Shown here: positions 25,727 through 32,838 of the stretch, one piece after another | Layout of the letters: every line of letters begins with the position of its first letter | How positions within the stretch are numbered: position 1 is the first letter of the stretch | Translations under genes and position numbers: made by a program | Assembly (NCBI GenBank): GCA_004557655.1 | Contig: SFGJ01000008.1 | Coordinates: 46,401 to 110,400, forward strand | Direction of reading: 5' to 3' | DNA from: Clostridiales bacterium | Lineage (GTDB): Bacteria; Bacillota; Clostridia; Oscillospirales; Oscillospiraceae | DNA length: 64,000 nucleotides | Notes under the pieces: generated by a model | Told to the model about the DNA's origin: nothing | The model's input: only the letters and a program-made list of their open reading frames with translations | Database searches by the model: none

Positions 25727-26017
25727 TTAATGGTTCACATCATAGAAAATCCGCTCGCCGTCTTCGGCCAGACCCAACTGGTCCTTGGCCAGGCCCTTGA
25801 TAAACTCCTTGTCATTGGCCTTGCTCAGGTCAGACTCCAGGCTGCTGTTCTCCTTTTTCTGCTCCTCCAGCTTCTGGCTGATGTCCTCACGCTCGGTTTC
25901 TCTGCTGTCAAGCTGCCCATACACACGGACCAGCTCCACGGACACCACCGCCAGCAATACCAGCAGCACCACCAGTGTGATAGGTGTGCCGCGTCTTTTC
26001 TTCCTCGCCTGCTTCAT
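25727..26017 (-). CDS. divIC: Septum formation initiator family protein (DivIC/FtsB)
   Basis: 96 residues: a short basic cytoplasmic start (KQARKKRRG), one membrane helix (about 12-30), then a coiled coil (RETEREDISQKLEEQKKENS) and a short end (AKDQLGLAEDGERIFYDV), the standard DivIC/FtsB layout. It takes part in assembling the division septum with FtsL and DivIB. The ATG overlaps the yabQ stop by four bases, as in the conserved yabO-yabP-yabQ-divIC order. Confidence 0.9.
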   Translation of the reverse strand: MKQARKKRRGTPITLVVLLVLLAVVSVELVRVYGQLDSRETEREDISQKLEEQKKENSSLESDLSKANDKEFIKGLAKDQLGLAEDGERIFYDVNH

Positions 26018-26487
26018 GGGGCCTCCTTATCTCGCGCCTGAGCGCCTTTCTTTCGGTATATCTTTATTTTACTGTATTTTTTCAAAAAGGCAATGGCTTT
26101 TTCCGCCAAATCCCATACTTTTTTGCAGAAAATCAAAAAAATCCGTACCGGTTGCCATAGCCACCGCCCCATCTGCGCCGCCACATCCAGCCAAAATCGC
26201 CAGATGGGCCGGAAAATCGGAGCCAGCACCCGCCAGGAAAAAAACGCTCCCAGGGCGGCGCAGGGCAAAACATACAGCCGCAGCTCGCCCTGTCCGATGG
26301 ACAGGGCGAATCGCAAAAATGCCCAGCCAACCACCAGCACATAGACCAGGTCAGTCAGGTGTGTCACCCCTCGCCTACGCCAGGTTACGCGCAGGGCACG
26401 CAGCAGTTCATACACCAGTACCGCCGCGACTCCCAAGGCAAAAGCTGCCGCAATGGTCTGCGCCTGCAGCCGGATATACAGCTCCAT
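26014..26487 (-). CDS. yabQ: Spore cortex biosynthesis protein YabQ
   Basis: 157 residues with about four membrane helices and a very basic C-terminus (KKYSKIKIYRKKGAQARDKE). The N-terminal pattern IAAAFALGVAAVLVYELLR, then RRRGVTHLTDLVYVLVVGWA, is that of YabQ, a membrane protein of the outer forespore membrane needed for spore cortex formation in Bacillus. Its position between yabP and divIC supports the call and indicates a spore-former. Confidence 0.88.
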   Translation of the reverse strand: MELYIRLQAQTIAAAFALGVAAVLVYELLRALRVTWRRRGVTHLTDLVYVLVVGWAFLRFALSIGQGELRLYVLPCAALGAFFSWRVLAPIFRPIWRFWLDVAAQMGRWLWQPVRIFLIFCKKVWDLAEKAIAFLKKYSKIKIYRKKGAQARDKEAP

Positions 26488-26490
26488 CCC

Positions 26491-26775
26491 TTATCCCAGC
26501 AGCCGGGAAAAGAAGGATTCCTTCCGTTGGGGTGCGTCTTCGTAGTTCAGCCCGTCAATACGCCCCTCCACCAGCAGCTCCCCACCGTCCAGCGACAGTT
26601 TCCCGATATGCAGATCCTCCCCGCTGACCACCAGCACCCCGGCCACGGTGCGCATGACCACGCTCAGCTCGTCAAACCGCTCCACATCCTCCACGCCGGT
26701 CACCGTCAGCCGTTCCCGGCCGGTCAGTTCGATGCGCTGGCTCAGCTCCGCTGCCTGCTTGAGTTCATAAGCCAT
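26491..26775 (-). CDS. yabP: Sporulation protein YabP
   Basis: 94 residues from the ATG at 26775. It matches the YabP/YqfC family: RIELTGRERLTVTGVEDVER, FDELSVVMRTVAGVLVVSGE, and DLHIGKLSLDGGELLVEGRI. In Bacillus the protein is sporulation-specific and interacts with YabQ. The SD GGGAGG that serves this ATG is locked in the right arm of a 14-bp perfect hairpin (26786-26821), which may throttle translation. It ends three bases before yabQ starts. Confidence 0.88.
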   Translation of the reverse strand: MAYELKQAAELSQRIELTGRERLTVTGVEDVERFDELSVVMRTVAGVLVVSGEDLHIGKLSLDGGELLVEGRIDGLNYEDAPQRKESFFSRLLG

Positions 26776-26785
26776 AAAAAAACAT

Positions 26786-26821
26786 CCTCCCATACACTGT
26801 TTTTTACCAGTGTATGGGAGG
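26786..26821 (-). promoter_or_regulatory. Hairpin sequestering the yabP SD site
   Basis: A perfect 14-bp inverted repeat CCTCCCATACACTG / CAGTGTATGGGAGG with an 8-base loop. On the minus strand the distal arm contains GGGAGG, the SD of yabP, paired to CCTCCC, and the stem is followed by ATGTTTTTTTATG, so it resembles both an intrinsic terminator and a translation lock. The effect would be to uncouple the sporulation genes from rqcP. Confidence 0.6.
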
Positions 26822-26831
26822 TATGCGGCGC

Positions 26832-27089
26832 TTATGACGGTTTGTCCGGCGAAATCTCCCGGTACATAGCGGCAGCGTCGGCTTTTCCCGCGTTCTCCTG
26901 CACGGAGACCACCTCCACCTGCAGCTCTCTCTGCCCAAGTCGGATGCAGATGTGGTCGCCCACCTTCACATCGTAGGAGGCGCGCTGCGCCCGTCCGTTC
27001 ACCATCACCCGCTCATTATCGCAGGCTTCGTTGGCCACGGTGCGACGTTTAATGAGTCGGGAAACCTTCAGGTATTTGTCCAGTCTCAT
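26832..27089 (-). CDS. rqcP: RNA-binding S4 domain protein RqcP (YabO)
   Basis: 85 residues. An S4 domain fills residues 1-60: RLDKYLKVSRLIKRRTVANE, RVMVNGRAQRASYDVKVGD. RqcP binds the peptidyl-tRNA on stalled 50S subunits and helps RqcH add alanine tails during ribosome quality control in Firmicutes. The gene is preceded by the HU terminator, so it depends on readthrough or its own promoter; AAGGAG lies upstream of the ATG. Confidence 0.9.
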   Translation of the reverse strand: MRLDKYLKVSRLIKRRTVANEACDNERVMVNGRAQRASYDVKVGDHICIRLGQRELQVEVVSVQENAGKADAAAMYREISPDKPS

Positions 27090-27103
27090 GGATCTGCTCC
27101 TTC

Positions 27104-27135
27104 AAAAAAGGTGCCGGCGCAAATGCACCGGCACC
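27104..27135 (-). terminator. Terminator of the HU gene
   Basis: An 8-bp GC-rich stem GGTGCCGG / CCGGCACC with a 10-base loop, followed on the minus strand by TTTTTTG. It lies 16 bases after the HU stop and directly before the rqcP SD. Confidence 0.8.
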
Positions 27136-27151
27136 GGAATCTATGCAGCTA

Positions 27152-27427
27152 TTACTTTGCCACGGCGTCCTTCAGAGCCTTGCCGGCCTTGAAAGTGGGG
27201 TTCTTGCTGGCGGCGATCTCCATGGTCTCACCGGTGCGGGGGTTGCGGCCCATGTGAGCAGCCTTCTTCTTCACCTCGAAGGAGCCGAAGCCAACGATCT
27301 GCACCTTATCCTCAGCCTTCAGAGCATCGGTAATGGCGGCGATGGTGGCGACAACAGCGGCCTCGCTGTCCTTCTTGGACAGGCCACTCTTTTCAGCGAC
27401 AGCAGCGATCAGTTCGGTTTTGTTCAT
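27152..27427 (-). CDS. hup: DNA-binding protein HU
   Basis: 91 residues from the ATG at 27427 behind GGAGGAATTTAAC; a longer frame upstream has no SD. It is a standard HU: MNKTELIAAVAEKSGLSKKD, KVQIVGFGSFEVKKKAAHMG and the DNA-clasping arm RNPRTGETMEIAASKNPTF. HU bends and compacts chromosomal DNA. Its insertion between mazG and rqcP is common in Clostridia but absent from Bacillus, and a strong terminator follows it, suiting a highly expressed gene. Confidence 0.96.
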   Translation of the reverse strand: MNKTELIAAVAEKSGLSKKDSEAAVVATIAAITDALKAEDKVQIVGFGSFEVKKKAAHMGRNPRTGETMEIAASKNPTFKAGKALKDAVAK

Positions 27428-27495
27428 GTTAAATTCCTCCCATATTTTCCTTTGTAATTGCGTTAATATATTCCAAACGAATCCTCGTTTCAGAA

Positions 27496-28278
27496 TCACT
27501 TTGCACGGTCCCACAGGTCCGTCATTTCTTCCGGGGACAGGTCACTGACCTCCCGGCCCTGCGCCCGGGCGCCGTTTTCCACGGCCCGAAACCTGCGAAT
27601 GAATTTTTCGCAGGTGCCTGCTATGGCCTCCTCCGGATCGACCCCGGCGAAGCGTCCCACCTTCACGGCGGCAAACAGTACGTCGCCCAGTTCCTCCCGC
27701 GCACCTCGGCCACATTCCACGGCCTCGCGCAGTTCCCGGACTTCTTCCTCCAGCTTGCAGAGTGCTCCGGAAATATCCGGCCAGTCGAAGCCCGCACCCG
27801 CCGCTTTTTTCTGCAGCTTTTCCGCCCGCCACAGCCCCGGCAGACTCCTGGCCACGCTATCCATAGCCTCAGCGGTGGTCTTTTGTCCTTTTTCCTCCCG
27901 TTTGAGCTGCTCCCAGCTCTCGAGAACAGACTCGGGATTTTCCTCCCCGGCGCCCGCAAACACATGGGGATGCCGGAACAGCAGCTTTCTCACCACGCCG
28001 TCCACCACATCCTCCATGGTGAAGCGGCCCCGGTCGCGCTCAATGTCCGCGTGGAACACCACCTGCATCAGCACGTCGCCCAGTTCCTCCCGCAGCATGG
28101 AAGCACTGTCCAGATCAATGGCCTCCGCCGCCTCATAGCTCTCCTCCAGCAGCCCCCTGCGGATGGACGCATGGGTCTGCACCCGGTCCCAGGGGCAGCC
28201 CTCCGGGGAGCGGAGGATGCGGATGATCTCCAGCAGATCCTCGTAGCTGTAGCGCGGCTTCTTCGTAAAATTTACCAT
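27496..28278 (-). CDS. mazG: Nucleoside triphosphate pyrophosphohydrolase MazG
   Basis: 260 residues with two MazG domains. The first has SPEGCPWDRVQTHASIRRGL, LLEESYEAAEAIDL and the metal site REELGDVLMQVVFH; the second ends with the matching REELGDVLFAAVKVGRF. MazG hydrolyses (d)NTPs to monophosphates, limiting mutagenic or alarmone-linked nucleotides. It corresponds to yabN (C-terminal half) of Bacillus; the tetrapyrrole methylase domain fused to it there is missing here. Confidence 0.92.
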   Translation of the reverse strand: MVNFTKKPRYSYEDLLEIIRILRSPEGCPWDRVQTHASIRRGLLEESYEAAEAIDLDSASMLREELGDVLMQVVFHADIERDRGRFTMEDVVDGVVRKLLFRHPHVFAGAGEENPESVLESWEQLKREEKGQKTTAEAMDSVARSLPGLWRAEKLQKKAAGAGFDWPDISGALCKLEEEVRELREAVECGRGAREELGDVLFAAVKVGRFAGVDPEEAIAGTCEKFIRRFRAVENGARAQGREVSDLSPEEMTDLWDRAK

Positions 28279-28314
28279 AGTTTCCCCTTTATTGCAATAG
28301 GATTTGATATTTTT

Positions 28315-29907
28315 TCACTGCTTAAACAGAAATTTTGCCAGCTTTTCCCCCTTGGGAAGCTGCTCAATCTCCTCCCGGCGCAGGATTCCCAGAGTCAGCA
28401 GCAGCACAATGTATACCACCGCCGCCGCACCAATTGCCAGCACCGTGGCAAAACTGCCTCCCACAATTCTGTTCAGAAGTCCATGCCCGCAATACGCCAT
28501 AGCGGCCATGGCAGCGGTGGCAAGTCCCAGCTTCAAAGCAGAGCTGCTCACACGGAACCGGCCGGGTACCGTCACGGCAATGGCGACGAGATTCAGCATG
28601 GCAATGACGGCATAGCACAAAAGCGTACCAATAGGCGCCCCGCGGACGGAGATGTCCGGGTTTGTCACCAGCAAATAGTTGGCGGCGATCTTCACGCCCC
28701 CGCCCACCAGCAGTGTCACCACCGGAATACGCTCCCGTCCGTAGGCCTGCAAAATACCGGAGGTGGCAATCATCATGCACACGAACACCGAGGCAATGCC
28801 CAGTATCCGCAAATGATAAGCCGCCGCCTCCGCCGTTTCCGGCACCGCGGGATATAAAAGGTGCAGAATGGGACCCGCCAGCACAGACATCCCCACTCCC
28901 ACCGGCAGAGCCAGCACCATGGCCAGCTTCAGGGCCGCGGCGGCGTTTTTCCCGGCCCGTCGCAGGTCGTTTCTCGCCATGGCGGCACTGATGGACGGCA
29001 CCAGACTGATGCTCAAGGGGTACATAAAGGATGCCGGCAGGGCAAAGAGTGTCATGCCAAAGGTGTATTCGCCATACAAAGCGGCCGCATCCACCTCGCT
29101 CAGCCCCAGAGAGCTTTGCAGTGTCCCCAGGACCAGAGCCTGGTCCAGCAGTGTAATGAGGCTCATGCCCACGGATCCCAAGGTCACGGGGATGCCTATT
29201 TTCAGCACCTGCCCCAGTATCTCCTCCCGGCTCTCGGGAACATCCGTGCCCCGGCTTCCCCGGTGTGACCGCAGCAGCCACACCGCCAGTACCATAAGGG
29301 CTATGGCGGCTCCTACAGTGACGCCAAAAATGGCTCCCGCGGCGCACTCGTTAGGAGCAGCGCCCCGTCTTGTCAGCAGCCACGCCGCCGTAAGGCCCAC
29401 CAGCAGCTTACACGCCGATTCGATGACCTGGCTCACCGCCGTGGGCCGCATATCTCCCCGGCCCTGGGTGTAGCCCCGGATGGCCGAGAGCATACACACG
29501 CAGAATACCGCCGGGGCCAGCACGCGGATGGCCGGTGCCGCCTGCGAATCGTTCAGCAGCCACGCCAGCGGACCCGCAAAAAACAGCATGATGCCGCAGC
29601 ACACGAGACCCAACAGGAAGAAAAGTCCCGCCGTCACCCGGAAAATGCGCCTGCGGCGATTCACCTGTCCCATGGCGTCTGCCTGAGATACCAACCGGGA
29701 CAGGGCCAGAGGCAGCCCCGCCGTAGACACGATAAGCAGGAGGCTGTAAATGTTATAGGCCACATAGAAGTGGGCCATGCCGTCCTTGTCCAGCAGATTC
29801 CCCAGGGGAATCTTGTATACGGCGCCCATGACCTTGGTAACGGCCACCGCCAATGTCAGAACGGCCGCGCCCTCCATGAAGTTTTGCTTTCGCTGCGGCA
29901 AAGCCAT
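28315..29907 (-). CDS. MATE/MOP flippase family protein, SpoVB/YabM type
   Basis: 530 residues with about 14 membrane helices. The opening FMEGAAVLTLAVAVTKVMGA followed by YKIPLGNLLDKDG, and LSAIRGYTQGRGDMRPTAVS in the middle, are signatures of the SpoVB/YtgP polysaccharide-lipid flippases. Such proteins move lipid-linked cell wall or cortex precursors across membranes. Gene order with mazG and rqcP equals yabM in Bacillus, so it may be either the vegetative YabM or a sporulation SpoVB paralog; sequence alone does not decide. Confidence 0.88.
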   Translation of the reverse strand: MALPQRKQNFMEGAAVLTLAVAVTKVMGAVYKIPLGNLLDKDGMAHFYVAYNIYSLLLIVSTAGLPLALSRLVSQADAMGQVNRRRRIFRVTAGLFFLLGLVCCGIMLFFAGPLAWLLNDSQAAPAIRVLAPAVFCVCMLSAIRGYTQGRGDMRPTAVSQVIESACKLLVGLTAAWLLTRRGAAPNECAAGAIFGVTVGAAIALMVLAVWLLRSHRGSRGTDVPESREEILGQVLKIGIPVTLGSVGMSLITLLDQALVLGTLQSSLGLSEVDAAALYGEYTFGMTLFALPASFMYPLSISLVPSISAAMARNDLRRAGKNAAAALKLAMVLALPVGVGMSVLAGPILHLLYPAVPETAEAAAYHLRILGIASVFVCMMIATSGILQAYGRERIPVVTLLVGGGVKIAANYLLVTNPDISVRGAPIGTLLCYAVIAMLNLVAIAVTVPGRFRVSSSALKLGLATAAMAAMAYCGHGLLNRIVGGSFATVLAIGAAAVVYIVLLLTLGILRREEIEQLPKGEKLAKFLFKQ

Positions 29908-29944
29908 CCCTCCCGATCCGGTTCGTATCCGCCCGAGGGCGAAA

Positions 29945-31423
29945 TCATTTTTTCATCGAGCGGTAAAAGGCGGAGAACTCCTCCAGATTCTGTTGAATCT
30001 TCTCCGGGCGGATGATGTACTCATTGGGGTACTTGGCGTGGAACACCCGCTCAATACGGCCCGCAGCGGGATCCACCATCTTAGTGGAGCCGCCCGCTCC
30101 CAGAGAGAGGATGCTGTGCAGCTCCTCCATGATATAGATATTATACAGTCCCTCCGCGCCGCTTATGCACCAGCCGATATTCTCAAAGCTGCCGGACATA
30201 TATTTCTGCCGGTAGAGATAGTAGGGGTGGAAATTCGCCCCCCGCAGAGCGGAAATGGAGTAGTCCAGCATCTCCCCCACCGCCTGGGCCGGGGGAATGC
30301 TCTGCCCCTCCAGCAATATGCGGCTGCCTTTTTTCAGGGCCAGCGTATGCACGGTGATGTTGTCTGCCCCGAAATCAAGGCACTTATCCAGTGTCCGGCG
30401 AAAGCCCTCCGGAGTATCGGCGGGGAGGCCGGCGATGAGATCCATATTCACATGGGCAAAGCCCATGGAGGTGGCAAGGGACATGGTTTTTTCAATGTCC
30501 GCCGCCGTGTGCCGCCGCCCGATGGCCTGCAGGACGCCGTCCTCCAGGGACTGGGGATTCACGCTGATGCGGTTGCAGCCGTGGTCCAAAAGCACCTGCA
30601 GCTTCTCCCGGTCAATGGTATCGGGCCGTCCGGCCTCGATACAGTATTCCGCGCAGCCGGAAAGGTCAAAGTTATGATTCAGGTGGGTCAGGAGCCTGTT
30701 CATCTGGTCGGTGGAGAGGGTGGTAGGCGTGCCGCCGCCCATGTAAAAGCTCTTCACCCGCAGCCCCAAGTCCCGCACCGTCCGTGCCGCCCGGGTAATT
30801 TCTCCCAGCAGCGCCTCCAGATACGGCTCCATGAGCCCGAAGCTCTTCTCCACCGCCTGGGACACGAAGCTGCAATAGGCGCAGCGGGTGGGGCAGAAGG
30901 GAATGCCGATGTATAGGGAAATATCCTCCGGTTTCAGGTCCCCCTTGGCCTTCAGTCCCGCCTGGGCCGCCTCAATGCACAGCTCCCGGCGTACGGGAGA
31001 AACGCTGTAGGTGTCCCGCAGGATCGCGTCCACCTGCCGGGGAGACATCCCCTGCTCCAGATACCCTGCCGCCAGCTTGGCGGGACGAATACCGGTGAGG
31101 GCGCCCCAGGTGGGCGTCACCCCCGTCACCTTTTGCGCCGCCTTAAAGAAGCTCAGCTTCACCGCCCGCTGCCGCAGGCGCTCTTTTTCGTACTCATTGG
31201 CGGCGGGGTCGATGATGACGCGGGAAGTGCCCCGTTCTTTAGCACCATTATAGGTGATCGTTGTTACGGCGGTGGTATATTTTTCCGCCTGGGACAAGGC
31301 GACCACCGCCTGGTTTTCTTCCTCCGCCTCCGGGTCATATACCGGCCGCTCCTGCGGGAAAAAAGCCAGAAGGCTCTGCTCCACCGCATAGCGGGCGTCA
31401 TGGCCCCTAAATATCAGTTTCAT
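29945..31423 (-). CDS. hemZ: Coproporphyrinogen III oxidase-like radical SAM protein HemZ
   Basis: 492 residues. A 160-residue N-terminal domain is followed by the radical SAM core with the cluster motif PFCPTRCAYCSFVSQ (Cys177, 181, 184), MGGGTPTTLSTDQMNRLL, IEAGRPDTI, and CNRISVNPQSLEDGVL. HemZ enzymes resemble HemN, the oxygen-independent enzyme that decarboxylates coproporphyrinogen III; many Firmicute HemZ proteins may instead be heme-handling relatives. The stop of the upstream metallo-hydrolase overlaps its start by four bases. Confidence 0.88.
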   Translation of the reverse strand: MKLIFRGHDARYAVEQSLLAFFPQERPVYDPEAEEENQAVVALSQAEKYTTAVTTITYNGAKERGTSRVIIDPAANEYEKERLRQRAVKLSFFKAAQKVTGVTPTWGALTGIRPAKLAAGYLEQGMSPRQVDAILRDTYSVSPVRRELCIEAAQAGLKAKGDLKPEDISLYIGIPFCPTRCAYCSFVSQAVEKSFGLMEPYLEALLGEITRAARTVRDLGLRVKSFYMGGGTPTTLSTDQMNRLLTHLNHNFDLSGCAEYCIEAGRPDTIDREKLQVLLDHGCNRISVNPQSLEDGVLQAIGRRHTAADIEKTMSLATSMGFAHVNMDLIAGLPADTPEGFRRTLDKCLDFGADNITVHTLALKKGSRILLEGQSIPPAQAVGEMLDYSISALRGANFHPYYLYRQKYMSGSFENIGWCISGAEGLYNIYIMEELHSILSLGAGGSTKMVDPAAGRIERVFHAKYPNEYIIRPEKIQQNLEEFSAFYRSMKK

Positions 31424-32043
31424 CCTCTCAGCCCCTGCTTGACATAGGGATTGACCCGCCGCTCAAAGTCCAGATCGGTGGGTCGGTCATGGCCCGGGTA
31501 CACCCGGTACTGCCCGGGAAGCTGGGCCAGCTTTTTCAGGGAGCGCAGAATATCCTCATAGCTGCCGCCGGCAAAATCCGTGCGTCCGCAGCTGCCGTAA
31601 AACAAGGTGTCGCCGGAGAAGATCACATCGCCCACCACCAGACAGACAGACCCACGGGAGTGGCCCGGGGTCTCCAGAACTTCGATGGTCAGCCCCCCCA
31701 GATTCAGCTTGTCTGCGTCCTTATAGTACCGCTGGTTCTTCTCCGGCAGCCGGGGAAACAGCAGGTCAAAGCCGCCGCCTGCCTTGCCGGTGGTGTCCTT
31801 TTCGTTTATATACACCGGCAGGTCGGGCCAGCGCTCCAGCAGCTCCCCCACGGCGGTAAAATGGTCAAAATGGCCGTGAGTCAGCAGAAGCATCACAGGC
31901 GTGCAGCCGGTATTCTCAACGGCCCGGACGATGCGCCCCGCCTCGTCGCCGGGGTCAATGACGGCGCAGAGCTTTGCCTGCTCCTCCTGCAAAATGTAGC
32001 AATTCGTCCCGATGGGACCAACGGAAAGGGAATCAATTTTCAT
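31420..32043 (-). CDS. MBL-fold metallo-hydrolase, glyoxalase II-like
   Basis: 207 residues with the zinc-binding motif LTHGHFDHFTAV at about 55-66, then TPGHSRGSVCLVVGD and the closing histidine in VYPGHDRPTDL. It is a one-domain member of the hydroxyacylglutathione hydrolase-like group, which cleaves thioesters; the substrate is unknown. It lies 11 bases after dtd and is coupled to hemZ by ATGA. Confidence 0.88.
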   Translation of the reverse strand: MKIDSLSVGPIGTNCYILQEEQAKLCAVIDPGDEAGRIVRAVENTGCTPVMLLLTHGHFDHFTAVGELLERWPDLPVYINEKDTTGKAGGGFDLLFPRLPEKNQRYYKDADKLNLGGLTIEVLETPGHSRGSVCLVVGDVIFSGDTLFYGSCGRTDFAGGSYEDILRSLKKLAQLPGQYRVYPGHDRPTDLDFERRVNPYVKQGLRG

Positions 32044-32054
32044 ACGTGTTCTCC

Positions 32055-32501
32055 TTACAGCAGGTCTGTGTCCACAATGAGGGTCATGGGGCCGTCATTG
32101 ACGGAGGCCACATCCATATAGGCTCCAAATTCGCCGGTCTGGACCCGGAAGCCCTTGTCCCGGCAGAGGGCAACAAACTTCTCGTACAAGGGCACAGCCA
32201 CCTCCGGCCGGGCGGCGGCCAGGAACTCCGGTCTGCGGCCCTTCCTGCAGTTGCCGTACAGGGTGAACTGGGACACTACCAGCACTTCGCCGCCCACATC
32301 CTCCAGACTGCGATTCATCTTTCCGTTTTCATCCTCAAAGACCCGCAGGCCCATGAGCTTATCCGCCAGCTTCACGGCCTGAGCCTCGGTATCTTCATGG
32401 GTGACGCCCAGAAGAATGAGAAGCCCCTTGCCAATGTTGGCGATCTCCCTGCCGTCCACAGTGACGGAGGCGCTTTTCACGCAGGTCAATACAGCGCGCA
32501 T
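32055..32501 (-). CDS. dtd: D-aminoacyl-tRNA deacylase
   Basis: 148 residues from the ATG at 32501, with GGGAGGT eight bases upstream; an in-frame GTG six bases earlier is too near the SD. It removes D-amino acids (and glycine from tRNA-Ala) mischarged on tRNA. The catalytic SQFTLYGN motif (VVSQFTLYGNCRKGRRPEF) is present, and so is the cis-Gly-Pro-type NDGPMTLIVDT end. It follows relA as in Bacillus, with a broken small gene between them. Confidence 0.94.
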   Translation of the reverse strand: MRAVLTCVKSASVTVDGREIANIGKGLLILLGVTHEDTEAQAVKLADKLMGLRVFEDENGKMNRSLEDVGGEVLVVSQFTLYGNCRKGRRPEFLAAARPEVAVPLYEKFVALCRDKGFRVQTGEFGAYMDVASVNDGPMTLIVDTDLL

Positions 32502-32507
32502 ATGCAC

Positions 32508-32802
32508 TTACCTCCCTTGTATTATTTCTAAAAACATATGGGAAATCAGCTCCTCCAAGGAGGTATGGTCCTCCAGGTAAAGCGGATCCCCCTCTTCCGG
32601 GCTTTTTCAGCCTCCTCTACGGTCTGCGCATACGCAGCCGGCAGGGCGCAGCGGCCCGGAAAAAACACGGGCGAAAAACATCCCCGGCTTTTGTCAGAAA
32701 AAGCTTTTCATTCCGAATATTAATCGGCCGAAACTTCTTGCCCATCCGCCGCATGGCAAATTCCAAAACAGTTTCTGTCCTCTCATGATCCGCAAGGCTC
32801 AT
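32508..32802 (-). pseudogene. Broken small gene between relA and dtd
   Basis: Read on the minus strand from an ATG at 32802, coding-looking sequence passes through three frames: SLADHERTETVLEFAMRRMG and FRPINIRNEKLFLTKAGDVF first, then FFPGRCALPAAYAQTVEEAE, and finally EEGDPLYLEDHTSLEELISH before TAA at 32508. The two switches fall at a T6 run and a G5 run, typical slippage sites. Corrected, it would encode about 98 residues ending within the dtd SD. I do not recognise the family. It is either a decayed gene or a real gene with two sequence errors. Confidence 0.45.
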
Positions 32803-32838
32803 TCCGACGCAGTCCTTTCTCCATGAGAGCGTCCCGCA

